Shown here: positions 1 through 9,673 of the stretch, piece by piece | How the letters are laid out: the number at the start of each line of letters is the position of its first letter | Numbering within the stretch: position 1 is the stretch's first letter | Source of the DNA: Paenarthrobacter aurescens | GTDB lineage: Bacteria > Actinomycetota > Actinomycetes > Actinomycetales > Micrococcaceae | Assembly: GCF_025421775.1 (NCBI RefSeq) | Contig: NZ_JAOEFX010000002.1 | Span: 186,001-250,000, forward strand | Length of the DNA stretch: 64,000 nt | Reading direction: 5' to 3' | Position numbers and translations under genes: made by a program | The notes under the pieces: generated by a model | The model's database searches: none | The model's input: the letters and a program-made list of their open reading frames with translations, nothing else | Told to the model about the DNA's origin: nothing

Positions 1-772
1 GGTCAAGGAGTACCCCACGGCTGTGACCTTCTGCGCCATCAAGCCTCCGGAAGACTTCCCACTCTACTTTTATGGCCGCTTCCCGACAGCCCCGGACCTG
101 CAGATCAAGGCAGAGGAACTGGACCTGGAAGCCATCAGGAACACCGGGATCTTCTGGTCCACCGTCACCGGCCTCTGCCAGGAGCCGAGCCGAAGCGCTC
201 ACATCGCGGCGCACGAGGCCCGTCCGCGCACGGGCCTGAAGGATGGCCAGTTCACCATCCTGGACCTGGACTACCGCCCAATGTTCTGGGCCTCGGAAGA
301 GGAAGCCCGCGCCGAAGTCGCCAAAGTCCTCCCGCACGTGACTGTCGCCATCGGCAACGACAAGGAATGCGCCGTAGCGGTTGGCGAGGGAACTCCCGAC
401 GAACAAGCGGATCGCCTGCTGGCCGCCGGCGTCGAAATCGCCGTCGTGAAGCTCGGGCCGGAAGGTGTCATGGCCAAGACCCGCACCGAGCGCGTCGTCT
501 CGGCGCCCGTCCCGGTGGAAACCGTCAACGGCCTGGGCGCCGGTGACTCCTTCGGTGGCGCGTTCTGCCACGGCCTGCTGTCCGGTTGGCCTCTGTCCGA
601 GGTCCTGGATTACGCCAACGCTTCCGGAGCGATCGTAGCCTCCCGCCTGTCGTGCGCGGACGCGATGCCGACGCCGGAGGAGGTCACCTCGCTGCTCGCG
701 GAACGCGGTCGGCCCATCCCCGGTGCCACACTTGCAGCCTCCGCCACCATTCCAGAAGGAGCAGTGCGTTGA
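1..772 (+). CDS. iolC: 5-dehydro-2-deoxygluconokinase, C-terminal part (5' end outside window)
   Basis: The reading frame is open from base 2, so the start lies outside the window; 256 codons are visible. It is a PfkB-family sugar kinase: the signature near the C-terminus (VNGLGAGDSFGGAF) contains the GAGD motif with the catalytic Asp, and the segment VKEYPTAVTFCAIKPPEDFP at the left edge is typical of IolC. The enzyme phosphorylates 5-dehydro-2-deoxy-D-gluconate (DKG) in the cytoplasm, after the IolB step. It is the first visible gene of the plus-strand iol operon, and its TGA overlaps the TTG start of the next gene, which indicates translational coupling. Function is well supported by motif and by the iol neighbours. 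Confidence 0.93.
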   Translation, partial: VKEYPTAVTFCAIKPPEDFPLYFYGRFPTAPDLQIKAEELDLEAIRNTGIFWSTVTGLCQEPSRSAHIAAHEARPRTGLKDGQFTILDLDYRPMFWASEEEARAEVAKVLPHVTVAIGNDKECAVAVGEGTPDEQADRLLAAGVEIAVVKLGPEGVMAKTRTERVVSAPVPVETVNGLGAGDSFGGAFCHGLLSGWPLSEVLDYANASGAIVASRLSCADAMPTPEEVTSLLAERGRPIPGATLAASATIPEGAVR

Positions 773-1743
773 GCCTCAACGATGATCCCCGCCGTTACGA
801 GCACTTGAGCCGGATCAGGCTCGAGGACCCCGAGGCTGTTGCCCGCGCTGCGGCCACCCGCCGCAAACATCCCGGCCTGAAGCACGGCGTCCAGAATTTC
901 ATCGTCGCTGCCGACCACCCTGCCCGCGGCGCCCTCTCCGTGGGTACGCAGCCTATGGCCATGGCTGATCGCCGCGACCTCCTGGACCGCCTGCAGATCG
1001 CCTTGGCCAACCCGGCAGTGGACGGCATCCTGGCTTCGCCGGACATCATGGACGACCTCCTGCTCCTGGGCGCCCTGGAAGGCAAACTTGTCTTCGGTTC
1101 CATGAACCGCGGAGGGCTGGCCGGCCTGGTCAACGAATTCGACGACCGATTCACCGGACATACGGCGGCTGCGTTGCAGGCCCTTGGCGCCGATGGCGGC
1201 AAGATGCTCACCCGCATCTGCCTTGGCGACCCGGACACGGTGGCCACGCTCGAAGCGACTGCCAAGGCGATCGATTCGCTTGCTGCGCGAAAGCTCATCG
1301 CCATGGTGGAGCCGTTCCTCTCCGTTCGCGATTCCCACGGCAAGGTCCGCAACGACCTCCGTGCGGACGCCGTCATCAAATCCGTCGGTATCGCCGAGGG
1401 CCTTGGCTCCACCAGCGCCTACACGTGGATGAAACTGCCGGTAGTGGACGAGATGGAACGCGTTATGGCCTCCACTACTTTGCCTACCGTGCTGTTGGGC
1501 GGCGACCCCAGCGGCACCCAGGATGAAGTATTCGCCAGCTGGCAGGCAGCTCTCGCGCTTCCGGGCGTTCGCGGCCTCACGGTTGGGCGGACGCTGCTTT
1601 ACCCGCACGACGACGACGTGGCAGGGGCCGTTGCTACGGCCGCCTCGCTGCTGAACAACACGGCGTCAGCGCCCGCGATCGTTGAACAGGGCGCTTCAGA
1701 GCACTCAGCGTCAGACCGCATCCCCGTGAAAGTATCGGAGTAA
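769..1743 (+). CDS. Cgl0159-type (beta/alpha)8 aldolase, probable DKG-phosphate aldolase (IolJ role)
   Basis: This is a 324-residue protein of the Cgl0159-like TIM-barrel family, often annotated deoxyribose-phosphate aldolase or class I aldolase. The reading frame extends upstream to 586, but the supported start is TTG at 769: an AAGGAG box at 756-761 lies 7 bases before it, and the codon overlaps the iolC stop. In Corynebacterium glutamicum the homologue also sits just after iolC. No canonical iolJ is present in the window, so this protein probably cleaves 2-deoxy-5-keto-gluconate-6-phosphate to dihydroxyacetone phosphate and malonate semialdehyde, the substrate of the downstream MmsA. Family assignment is from sequence; the reaction is inferred from pathway position. 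Confidence 0.8.
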   Translation: MSLNDDPRRYEHLSRIRLEDPEAVARAAATRRKHPGLKHGVQNFIVAADHPARGALSVGTQPMAMADRRDLLDRLQIALANPAVDGILASPDIMDDLLLLGALEGKLVFGSMNRGGLAGLVNEFDDRFTGHTAAALQALGADGGKMLTRICLGDPDTVATLEATAKAIDSLAARKLIAMVEPFLSVRDSHGKVRNDLRADAVIKSVGIAEGLGSTSAYTWMKLPVVDEMERVMASTTLPTVLLGGDPSGTQDEVFASWQAALALPGVRGLTVGRTLLYPHDDDVAGAVATAASLLNNTASAPAIVEQGASEHSASDRIPVKVSE

Positions 1744-1749
1744 AGACCC

Positions 1750-3696
1750 ATGGGAACAGCAACCCGTCGGATGACTGTGGCGCAGGCCGTGGTCGAGTTT
1801 CTTTCCAAGCAGTACACCGTCGATGCGATCAACGGCGTCGACTACCGTGAGCGCCTGATTCCGGGCACGTTCGGTATTTTCGGGCACGGCAACGTTGCCG
1901 GCGTGGGGCAGGCCCTGAAGCAGTACCAAGCCGCGGACCCGTCGATCATGCCGTACTACCAAGGCCGGAATGAGCAGGCGCAGGTACATCAGGCTGTTGG
2001 TTACGCGCGGCACACGCGTCGCCGCCAGACGTTCGCGATCAGCACCTCCATCGGCCCGGGGTCCTCCAACTTGCTGACCGGTGCCGCCCTGGCCACCACC
2101 AACCGCCTGCCGGTGCTGCTGCTGCCCAGTGACACGTTCGCCACCCGCGCCGCAGATCCTGTGCTCCAGCAGTTGGAGTTGCCGTACGCGTACGACATCA
2201 CGGTCAATGATGCTTTCCGTCCGTTGTCCAAGTTCTTCGACAGGGTCTCCCGTCCGGAGCAGTTGTTCTCCGCGTTCCACCACGGACTGCGTGTCCTGAC
2301 GGATCCTGCCGAGACCGGCGCGGTGACCATTTCGCTGCCGCAGGATGTCCAGGCTGAGGCCTTCGACGTCCCGGAAGAGTTCCTGGCCGAGCGTGAATGG
2401 CGGATCCGCCGTCCTGAGGCCGAGGATGACGACATTCGCCGCGCAGTCGAGGCCATCCGCGCAGCCAAGCGCCCGCTGATCATCGCCGGCGGCGGCGTCC
2501 TCTACGCGTATGCCAACGACGAACTCGCGAAGTTTGCTGAAGTGACCGGCATTCCGGTAGGCAACACCCAAGCAGGCGTCGGTGTCCTGCCGTGGGACCA
2601 CAAGCACTCCCTCGGTGCGATCGGTTCAACGGGCACGACGGCGGCCAACGCCATCGCTGCCGAGGCGGACCTCATCATTGGGATCGGTACGCGGTACGAG
2701 GACTTCACCACGGCATCCCGGACGGCGTTCCAGAACCCGGACGTGAAGTTCGTGAACATCAACGTCGCCGCGATTGATGCATACAAGCACGGCACCATGC
2801 TGCCGATCGTCGCTGACGCCCGCAAGGCACTGGTGAAACTCAACAAGGCACTGGGCGGTTACCGGGTCGGCGCCGATCTGGAAGAGAAGGTCGCAGCGGA
2901 GAAGAAGCGCTGGGACGCGACCGTGGACGAGGCCTTCGAGACCCGCTACACGCCGCTTCCGGCCCAGAACGAGATCATTGGCGCCACCAACAAGGCCATG
3001 GATGACCACGACGTTGTCATCTGCGCTGCAGGTTCACTGCCTGGTGACCTGCACAAGATGTGGCGCGTCCGTGACCCGTTCGGCTACCACGTGGAGTACG
3101 CATACTCCTGCATGGGCTACGAAATCCCCGGCGGCCTGGGCGTCAAGCGTGCCGCTCTGGCCGAAGCCGCCGCCGGTGGCCCGGACAGGGATGTGGTGGT
3201 CATGGTGGGGGACGGCTCCTACCTGATGATGCACACCGAACTGGTCACCGCCGTCGCCGAACGCATCAAACTGATCGTGGTCCTGATCCAGAACCACGGT
3301 TACGCCTCCATCGGTTCGCTGTCCGAGTCCCTTGGCTCGCAGCGCTTCGGCACGCAGTACCGCGTCCTGGACAAGGAACAGCACAGCTTTGACGCCGGTG
3401 AGAACCTGCCCATCGACCTCGCCACCAATGCAGAATCCCTGGGCGCCAAGGTCATCCGGATCGAACCGGGGGAGAACGTCATCGAGGCACTCGGCGCTGC
3501 CATTAAGGAAGCCAAAGCAGCCCCGGAAAGTGGCCCGATTGTCATCCATGTCGAGTCCGATCCTCTGTTGGACGCCCCGGGCTCGGAGTCCTGGTGGGAC
3601 GTTCCCGTCTCGCAGGTTTCAGACCTCGAATCCACCCAGCAGGCCTACAAGACGTACACCGACCACAAGAACCGCCAGCGCAAGCTGCTCGGCTGA
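1750..3696 (+). CDS. iolD: 3D-(3,5/4)-trihydroxycyclohexane-1,2-dione hydrolase
   Basis: This 648-residue thiamine-diphosphate enzyme opens the ring of the diketo intermediate produced by IolE, giving 5-deoxy-glucuronate. The three-domain layout of the acetolactate synthase superfamily is visible: an N-terminal Pyr domain (GIFGHGNVAGVGQAL), a central Rossmann-like domain (RPLIIAGGGVLYA) and a C-terminal PP domain with the ThDP/Mg motif starting GDGSYLMMH and the following Asn (VVLIQNHGY). The GHGNVAG segment is characteristic of IolD rather than of acetolactate synthase. A GGAG at the end of the preceding gene serves as ribosome site for ATG 1750; the gap is only 6 bases. Confidence 0.95.
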   Translation: MGTATRRMTVAQAVVEFLSKQYTVDAINGVDYRERLIPGTFGIFGHGNVAGVGQALKQYQAADPSIMPYYQGRNEQAQVHQAVGYARHTRRRQTFAISTSIGPGSSNLLTGAALATTNRLPVLLLPSDTFATRAADPVLQQLELPYAYDITVNDAFRPLSKFFDRVSRPEQLFSAFHHGLRVLTDPAETGAVTISLPQDVQAEAFDVPEEFLAEREWRIRRPEAEDDDIRRAVEAIRAAKRPLIIAGGGVLYAYANDELAKFAEVTGIPVGNTQAGVGVLPWDHKHSLGAIGSTGTTAANAIAAEADLIIGIGTRYEDFTTASRTAFQNPDVKFVNINVAAIDAYKHGTMLPIVADARKALVKLNKALGGYRVGADLEEKVAAEKKRWDATVDEAFETRYTPLPAQNEIIGATNKAMDDHDVVICAAGSLPGDLHKMWRVRDPFGYHVEYAYSCMGYEIPGGLGVKRAALAEAAAGGPDRDVVVMVGDGSYLMMHTELVTAVAERIKLIVVLIQNHGYASIGSLSESLGSQRFGTQYRVLDKEQHSFDAGENLPIDLATNAESLGAKVIRIEPGENVIEALGAAIKEAKAAPESGPIVIHVESDPLLDAPGSESWWDVPVSQVSDLESTQQAYKTYTDHKNRQRKLLG

Positions 3697-3726
3697 AATC
3701 CCAAAGACTAAAAGGAAGTCCGCACA

Positions 3727-5238
3727 ATGACGACGACGACCACACTGGCCACCATTCACCACTTCATCAACGGCGCTGAAACCACAGGCGATGGGGACCG
3801 CACCCAGCCGGTGTACAACCCGGCCACAGGGCGGGTTTCGGCTGAACTGCGTCTGGCCAACGAGGCAGACCTGAACGCAACCGTCGCGGCGGCCCGCGCG
3901 GCAGCTGATTCCTGGGGCGATATTTCCCTGGCCAAGCGCACCGCCGTGTTGTTCAAGTTCCGTGAACTCGTCGCAGCGCACGTGGACGAACTCGCGGAGC
4001 TGATCACCGCCGAGCACGGCAAGGTCCTTTCCGACGCGAAGGGTGAGATCGGCCGTGGCCTGGAGGTCATCGAGTTCGCCTGTGGCATCCCGCAGCTACT
4101 CAAGGGCGACTACTCCGACCAGGTCTCTACCGGCATTGATGTCTTCTCCTTCCGCGAACCCTTGGGCGTGGTGGCAGGTATCACGCCGTTCAACTTCCCG
4201 GTCATGGTGCCGTTGTGGATGGCACCGATGGCCATCGCCACGGGCAACGCCTTCATCCTTAAGCCTTCCGAGCGTGACCCGTCCGCCCCGATGCTGCTGG
4301 CCAAGCTCTGGAAGCAGGCCGGCCTGCCCGATGGCGTGTTCCAGGTCCTGCACGGCGGCAAGGAAACCGTCGATGGGTTGCTGACCCACCCGGACGTGGA
4401 CGGCATCTCGTTTGTTGGGTCCACTCCGATCGCCCAGTATGTCCACGAGACCGCCACCAAGCACGGCAAAAGGGTTCAGGCGCTGGGCGGGGCGAAGAAC
4501 CACGCCATCGTGATGCCCGACGCGGACCTGGACAACGCCGCTGACCACCTCGCTGCTGCTGCTTTCGGCTCCGCGGGGGAGCGCTGCATGGCCATCTCCG
4601 TCGCCGTTGCTGTGGGGGACGCTGCGGATCTGATCGTGAAGAAGGTCGAGGAACGCGCCCTGGCCGTGAAGGTCGCCAATGGCACCGAGCCCGACGCCGA
4701 GATGGGCCCGGTCATCACCCCGGCCTCCAAGGAACGCATCGTCAAGATCGTCACCGAAGCCGAAACCGCCGGCGCCGCAATGGTGGTGGACGGCCGCGAC
4801 CTGGTGGTCCCCGGCCACGAAGATGGTTTCTGGGTTGGGCCTACCGTGATCGACCACGTCACGGCCGAAATGACCGCGTACACCGAGGAAATCTTCGGCC
4901 CGGTCCTGGTGGTGGTCCGTGTGGCGGACTTGGACGAAGGCATCCGACTGATCAACTCAAACCCCTACGGCAACGGGACGGCGATCTTTACCTCCAACGG
5001 CGCTGCAGCACGGAAGTTCCAGCGTTCCGTGACTGTGGGCATGGTGGGCATCAATGTGCCGCTGCCTGTTCCGGTGGCCTACCACTCCTTCGGCGGCTGG
5101 AAGAACTCCCTCTTCGGCGACAAGCACATCTACGGCCCCGAAGGTGTCTCCTTCTACACCCGCGGCAAGGTCATCACCTCACGCTGGCCCGAACCCACCC
5201 ACGCCTCCGGCGCCTCGTACAACTTCCCCTCCAACTGA
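3727..5238 (+). CDS. iolA: methylmalonate-semialdehyde/malonate-semialdehyde dehydrogenase (acylating)
   Basis: This is a 503-residue aldehyde dehydrogenase of the MmsA/IolA family. It oxidises malonate semialdehyde with NAD and CoA to acetyl-CoA and CO2, the last step of inositol degradation. The active-site motif FGSAGERCMA places the catalytic Cys at residue 287; the GITPFNFPVMVPLWM segment and the NPYGNG motif are also typical of MmsA. The start ATG 3727 follows an AAGGAAG box. It lies in the operon between iolD and iolE, which fits use of the product of the aldolase at 769. The same family also acts in valine catabolism, but the context argues for the iol role. Confidence 0.94.
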   Translation: MTTTTTLATIHHFINGAETTGDGDRTQPVYNPATGRVSAELRLANEADLNATVAAARAAADSWGDISLAKRTAVLFKFRELVAAHVDELAELITAEHGKVLSDAKGEIGRGLEVIEFACGIPQLLKGDYSDQVSTGIDVFSFREPLGVVAGITPFNFPVMVPLWMAPMAIATGNAFILKPSERDPSAPMLLAKLWKQAGLPDGVFQVLHGGKETVDGLLTHPDVDGISFVGSTPIAQYVHETATKHGKRVQALGGAKNHAIVMPDADLDNAADHLAAAAFGSAGERCMAISVAVAVGDAADLIVKKVEERALAVKVANGTEPDAEMGPVITPASKERIVKIVTEAETAGAAMVVDGRDLVVPGHEDGFWVGPTVIDHVTAEMTAYTEEIFGPVLVVVRVADLDEGIRLINSNPYGNGTAIFTSNGAAARKFQRSVTVGMVGINVPLPVPVAYHSFGGWKNSLFGDKHIYGPEGVSFYTRGKVITSRWPEPTHASGASYNFPSN

Positions 5239-5271
5239 ATCCGTACCGCTGCAAAGAAGGACAACGCTGTC

Positions 5272-6189
5272 ATGACTGATGTCGAGAATAAGCTGATCAT
5301 CGGCACCGCGCCCGACTCCTGGGGCGTCTGGTTCGCCGATGATCCCCAGCAGACACCGTGGGAACGGTTCCTGGATGAGGTTGCAGAGTCCGGCTACAAG
5401 TGGATTGAACTGGGTCCGTACGGCTACCTGCCCAACGATCCCACCCGCTTGGCGGAAGAATTGAAGCAGCGGGACCTCAAGGTCACCGCAGGAACTGTCT
5501 TCACAGCCTTCCACCGCGGCGCCAGGCAGTATGACGAAGCGTGGGAGCCGGCCCGCAGGGTTGCAGAACTGACGGCAGCCATGGGCGGCGAACACATCGT
5601 GGTCATTCCCGCGATGTGGCGCGACGATGTCACGGGCGAGGCCGTGGAAAACGGCGAACTCACGGGCGGGCAGTGGGCAGACCTGTTCGCCGGCCACAAT
5701 CGCATGGGCAAAGTCCTGCTGGAGGACTTCGGCCTGCACCAGCAGTTCCACTCCCACGCCGACTCGCACGTCGGTGCGCAAAAGGACATCGAGACCCTGC
5801 TGGCAGCGACCGATCCGCAGTACCTCAACCTCTGCCTGGACACGGGCCACGCTGAATACTGCGGCGCCTCCAGCCTGGAACTCATCAAGAACTACCCGGA
5901 CCGCATCGGCTACCTGCACCTCAAGCAGATCAACCCTGGGATCCTGGCCGAGGTTAATGAGAAGAACATGACCTGGGCAGCCGCCAACCTGGCCGGCGTG
6001 ATGACGGAGCCGCCGAACGGCCTCCCGGACCTGCGCGCCGTCATCGAAGCGGTGGAAGCGCTCAACCGGCCCATCTTCGGCATCGTGGAGCAGGACATGT
6101 ACCCGGTAGCGTTCGATGTGCCGATGCCGATTGCCAAGCGCACCCGCAACTACCTGCTCTCCTGCGGATCCCGCACCCGCGTCCAGTAA
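5272..6189 (+). CDS. iolE: myo-inosose-2 dehydratase
   Basis: This is a 305-residue TIM-barrel protein of the xylose-isomerase-like (AP endonuclease 2) superfamily. It dehydrates 2-keto-myo-inositol (inosose) to the diketone used by IolD. The N-terminus (IIGTAPDSWGVWF) is characteristic of IolE, and candidate metal-binding residues occur in the HQQFHSHADSHVG segment and in LCLDTGHAEYCG. ATG 5272 follows an AAGGA box 10 bases upstream. The length matches the family. It is transcribed with iolD-iolA upstream and iolG downstream. Confidence 0.94.
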   Translation: MTDVENKLIIGTAPDSWGVWFADDPQQTPWERFLDEVAESGYKWIELGPYGYLPNDPTRLAEELKQRDLKVTAGTVFTAFHRGARQYDEAWEPARRVAELTAAMGGEHIVVIPAMWRDDVTGEAVENGELTGGQWADLFAGHNRMGKVLLEDFGLHQQFHSHADSHVGAQKDIETLLAATDPQYLNLCLDTGHAEYCGASSLELIKNYPDRIGYLHLKQINPGILAEVNEKNMTWAAANLAGVMTEPPNGLPDLRAVIEAVEALNRPIFGIVEQDMYPVAFDVPMPIAKRTRNYLLSCGSRTRVQ

Positions 6190-6239
6190 TACGGCCAGTA
6201 ACGCCGTTCCAGCCAAGAACCCCACGAAGGACAGATACA

Positions 6240-7253
6240 GTGACAAAGACTCTCCGCGTTGCCGTTATCGGCGCAGGCCGCATGGGTGCGGATCACATCA
6301 AGCGCCTCAGTACCCGCATCCACGGCGCTGAAGTGGCCGCCGTCGTCGACGTCGACCTTGCACGCGCACAGGTTGCCATCGAAGGCATTGATGGTGCCGT
6401 GGCGCTGGCCAGCGCCGACGAGGCACTCAACAACGGCGACGTCAACGCCGTGCTGATCGCCACCCCGGGATTCCTCCACGAGGAGATTCTCTACAAGGCA
6501 TTGGAGAAGGACTTCCCGATCCTGTGCGAGAAGCCGCTGACGCCGGACGCCGAAAGCGCATGGAAGGTGGTCCAGGCTGAGCAGGCGCTGGGGCACAAGC
6601 GCATTCAGGTGGGCTTCATGCGCCGCTTCGATGCCGAGTACTCGGCGTTGGGTGCGATCATCCGCAAAAGCGAATTGGGGGAGCTCTTGATGTTGCACCA
6701 CCAGCACCGCAACCCGACCACGCCTGAGGGCTTCACCAACGAGATGCTGATCAACGACTCCGTGGTCCACGAGTTCGACGCGATCCGCTACTTCACCGGT
6801 GAGGAAATCACCTCCGTGCAGGTCCGCCTGGGCAAGGCAACGCGCAACGCGCCGAACGGCCAGCACGACCCCCAGCACGTGCTGCTGGAAACCGAGTCCG
6901 GTGTGTTGGCCGACGTCGAAATCTACGTCAACGCCAAGTTCGGTTATCAGGTGACCACGCAGGCGTCCTTCGAGGACGGCATCGTGAGCATCGGCGGTGA
7001 CAACGGCCCCTACGTCCTGTCCGCGGGCAAGTGGGGCGGCAACGTCACCCCCGGCTTTGAGGAGCGTTTCGGTGCGGCGTACGACGTCGAGGTGCAGGCT
7101 TGGGTGGACGCCGCCCTCCGCGGTGACATCGGCGGTCCCACCGCCTGGGACGGTTACGCAACCGCCGCGTGCTGCGAGGCCGGCATCGAGGCCCAGAAGT
7201 CCGGCGAGAAAGTCAAGGTTCAGCTGAACACCAAGCCGGATCTCTACAAGTAG
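6240..7253 (+). CDS. iolG: inositol 2-dehydrogenase
   Basis: This 337-residue NAD(P)-dependent oxidoreductase of the Gfo/Idh/MocA family catalyses the first step, myo-inositol to scyllo-inosose. The N-terminal Rossmann motif (VAVIGAGRMGADH), the catalytic-lysine motif (CEKPLTP) and the conserved VHEFDAIRYFTGEE segment are all present. The start is GTG 6240, preceded by AAGGA. A second Gfo/Idh enzyme, at 14779, sits in the inositol ABC transporter operon; this copy in the catabolic operon is the better candidate for the main inositol dehydrogenase. Confidence 0.92.
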   Translation: MTKTLRVAVIGAGRMGADHIKRLSTRIHGAEVAAVVDVDLARAQVAIEGIDGAVALASADEALNNGDVNAVLIATPGFLHEEILYKALEKDFPILCEKPLTPDAESAWKVVQAEQALGHKRIQVGFMRRFDAEYSALGAIIRKSELGELLMLHHQHRNPTTPEGFTNEMLINDSVVHEFDAIRYFTGEEITSVQVRLGKATRNAPNGQHDPQHVLLETESGVLADVEIYVNAKFGYQVTTQASFEDGIVSIGGDNGPYVLSAGKWGGNVTPGFEERFGAAYDVEVQAWVDAALRGDIGGPTAWDGYATAACCEAGIEAQKSGEKVKVQLNTKPDLYK

Positions 7254-7263
7254 GGGATTGACC

Positions 7264-8136
7264 ATGAAGATCGCACTGGACCCTACTCCGTTCCACCACA
7301 GCCACAGCCTGTTGGAATTCCCACGCGTTGCGGCCGACCTTGGCTACAAGTACCTCCAGATGACTCCGCACGCGGACCTCATCCCCTTCTACAACCACCC
7401 CAAGGCCGATGACGAACTGGTCGGGAAGCTGAAGGCAGCGTGTAAGGACGCCGGCGTCGACATCGCTTCCGTCTTGCCTGTGCTGCGCTGGTCCGGTCCG
7501 GACGAGGACGCCCGCGAAGCTGCCGTCCGCTATTGGAAGCGTGCCATCCAGATCGCCGTGGACCTGGGCGTCCAAACCATGAACACGGAGTTCAGCGGCC
7601 GCCCGGAGAAAGCCGAGGAGTCCGAGCGCGCGTTCTTCCGCTCCATGGAAGAACTGCTGCCAATCATCGAACGGGAAGGTATGGACGTCCTGATCGATCC
7701 GCACCCGGACGATTTTGTGGAGGACGGCTTGGCCGCCCTGCGTGTCATTCGCGGCATCAACTCGCCGAACATCGGCCTGGTCTACGTTGCCTCGCACACG
7801 TTCCACATGGGCAACAAGCCGCTGGAGATCATGCGGGCCGCTGGAGACAAGTTGCGCTTGGTCCACGTCTCGGACACCATGAACCATCACGCTTCCCACG
7901 GCCTGAGGTACATCACCAACCCGCCCGGCAACGCTGTCCGCGTCCACCAGCACCTGAAGATTGGTGACGGCGACGTGAACTGGGACGAGTTCTTTGGCGG
8001 GCTCAAAGAGATCGGGTTCCTGGATAAAGAGAACACCGTGATGGTGTCCTCAGTGTTCGCCGAAGACGACAACGCGGAAGACGTATCCCGCTACCAGCTC
8101 AAGTCGATGGTCGACTACGTGGCCCGGACAAACTGA
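7264..8136 (+). CDS. iolH: IolH-like sugar phosphate isomerase/epimerase
   Basis: This is a 290-residue TIM-barrel protein of the xylose-isomerase-like superfamily, similar to IolH of actinobacterial and Bacillus iol operons; the IolH reaction is not well defined. The frame allows a TTG at 7258, but ATG 7264 is preferred because a GGGG at 7253-7256 is then well spaced and the protein begins [12 protein letters not shown]. Segments such as [29 protein letters not shown] and [16 protein letters not shown] carry probable metal and substrate ligands. The gap to iolG is 10 bases, so it is in the same operon. Confidence 0.85.
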   Translation: MKIALDPTPFHHSHSLLEFPRVAADLGYKYLQMTPHADLIPFYNHPKADDELVGKLKAACKDAGVDIASVLPVLRWSGPDEDAREAAVRYWKRAIQIAVDLGVQTMNTEFSGRPEKAEESERAFFRSMEELLPIIEREGMDVLIDPHPDDFVEDGLAALRVIRGINSPNIGLVYVASHTFHMGNKPLEIMRAAGDKLRLVHVSDTMNHHASHGLRYITNPPGNAVRVHQHLKIGDGDVNWDEFFGGLKEIGFLDKENTVMVSSVFAEDDNAEDVSRYQLKSMVDYVARTN

Positions 8137-8159
8137 GCAGGCAGCGAGAAAAGGAAGCT

Positions 8160-9608
8160 ATGAGCACTCCTCCTTCAATCGAGACCGAAGCTGGTCGGCC
8201 AGCTGTCCTTCCCGCCACTTCCGGGAAGACCGGCAAACCGGCCAATCCCAAGAAGTTCCTCCGCAAAGTGGCGTTGTTCTCCACCTTCGGCGGACTGCTG
8301 TTTGGCTACGACACCGGTGTGATCAATGGTGCTCTGCCGTTCATGCAGAAGGACCTTGGCCTGACGCCGCTGACCGAGGGCCTCGTCACCTCCACCCTGC
8401 TGTTCGGCGCGGCCTTCGGCGCGATCAGTGCAGGGCGGCTGTCCGACCGATTCGGCAGACGCAAGACCATCATGGGCCTGGCCGTGATCTTCGCCCTTGC
8501 GACAGTGGGCTGCTCGTTGGCGCCCGGCACCGAGCTCCTGGTCCTTGCCCGCACAGTCCTGGGTCTCGCCGTCGGCGGTGCCTCGGTGATCGTTCCCGTT
8601 TATCTGGCGGAAATGTCGCCGGCCGCGCAACGCGGCAGGATCGTCACGCAGAACGAACTCATGATCGTCACCGGACAGTTCCTGGCCTTTACGTTCAACG
8701 CCGTGCTGGGCAACCTGTTCCCAAATGAAATGCATGTGTGGCGCTGGATGCTGGTGATTGCCACGCTTCCCGCCGTTATTCTATGGTTCGGAATGTTGGT
8801 GCTGCCGGAGAGCCCGCGGTGGCTCGCGTCCGCCGGCCGCTTCGGCGAGGTGATGGACGTTCTGCGGCGCACCCGCGCTGCCGGCGAAGTTTCCGGGGAG
8901 TTCGACGACGTCCGCCGCGCCGCCCGCGAGGATTACCAGTCCAGGATGGGGTCCTTCAAAGATCTGACGGTGCCGTGGGTCCGCAAGATTTTCGTGGTGG
9001 GCCTGGGGCTTGCGGTGATCAACCAGATCAGTGGCGTGAACGCCATCATGTACTACGGCACATCCATTCTTTCTTCGTCGGGTTTCGGCGACCAGGGTGC
9101 GTTGTTGGCCAACGTAGTGAACGGTGTGACGTCCGTGGTGGCCGTGATCGTGGGTATGTGGATGATGACCAGGCTTCCCCGGAAAGCAATGCTGATTGGT
9201 GGCCTGTGCGGCACGGCGGTGTCCCTGACAGCCATTTCAGTGATCTCGTTCGCCGTTCCCGAGGGAATGCTGCGGGCCTACCTCGTGCTGCTGTTCATGG
9301 TGACGTTCCTGGCCTCCATGCAATCGTGCATTGGCACAGTCACCTGGCTGACGTTGTCCGAGATCTTTCCCATGCATGTCCGCGGCGTGGCCATGGGCAT
9401 CTGCGTGTTCGTGCTGTGGATCTTCAACTTCATGGTGGGCTTCTTCTTCCCGCAGATGGTGGCGTGGATGGGTGTCTCTGTCACGTTCCTGGTGTTTGTC
9501 GCGCTGCAGCTGGTGGCCATTGCCTGGGTGAAGCGCTCCATGCCGGAAACCAAGGGCAAGAGCCTGGAGCAACTGGAAGAGTTCTTCAAGGCCCGCGCGC
9601 AGGCTTAG
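8160..9608 (+). CDS. iolT: MFS sugar-porter family transporter, probable inositol:H+ symporter (IolT-like)
   Basis: This is a 482-residue, 12-helix transporter of the sugar porter subfamily. Signatures seen are [17 protein letters not shown] in helix 1, [15 protein letters not shown] in the first cytoplasmic loop, [12 protein letters not shown] after helix 6, [12 protein letters not shown] in helix 7 and [13 protein letters not shown] at the C-terminus, all hallmarks of IolT/GalP/XylE-type porters. ATG 8160 follows an AAGGA box. As last gene of the iol operon it most likely imports inositol; a separate ABC importer starts at 11644, so there appear to be two uptake routes. Substrate is inferred from context. 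Confidence 0.88.
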   Translation: MSTPPSIETEAGRPAVLPATSGKTGKPANPKKFLRKVALFSTFGGLLFGYDTGVINGALPFMQKDLGLTPLTEGLVTSTLLFGAAFGAISAGRLSDRFGRRKTIMGLAVIFALATVGCSLAPGTELLVLARTVLGLAVGGASVIVPVYLAEMSPAAQRGRIVTQNELMIVTGQFLAFTFNAVLGNLFPNEMHVWRWMLVIATLPAVILWFGMLVLPESPRWLASAGRFGEVMDVLRRTRAAGEVSGEFDDVRRAAREDYQSRMGSFKDLTVPWVRKIFVVGLGLAVINQISGVNAIMYYGTSILSSSGFGDQGALLANVVNGVTSVVAVIVGMWMMTRLPRKAMLIGGLCGTAVSLTAISVISFAVPEGMLRAYLVLLFMVTFLASMQSCIGTVTWLTLSEIFPMHVRGVAMGICVFVLWIFNFMVGFFFPQMVAWMGVSVTFLVFVALQLVAIAWVKRSMPETKGKSLEQLEEFFKARAQA

Positions 9609-9628
9609 CCGCACCAGTTCAAGAGCAC

Positions 9629-9668
9629 ACAGCGAAGGCCCCCTGGAAATCCAGGGGGCCTTCGCTGT
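9629..9668. terminator. Bidirectional terminator between iolT and iolB
   Basis: A perfect 18-bp inverted repeat (9629-9646 with 9651-9668) with a 4-base AAAT loop lies between the convergent ends of iolT and iolB. The A-rich flank on one side and T-rich flank on the other suit termination in both directions. Confidence 0.9.
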
Positions 9669-9673
9669 AGGGA

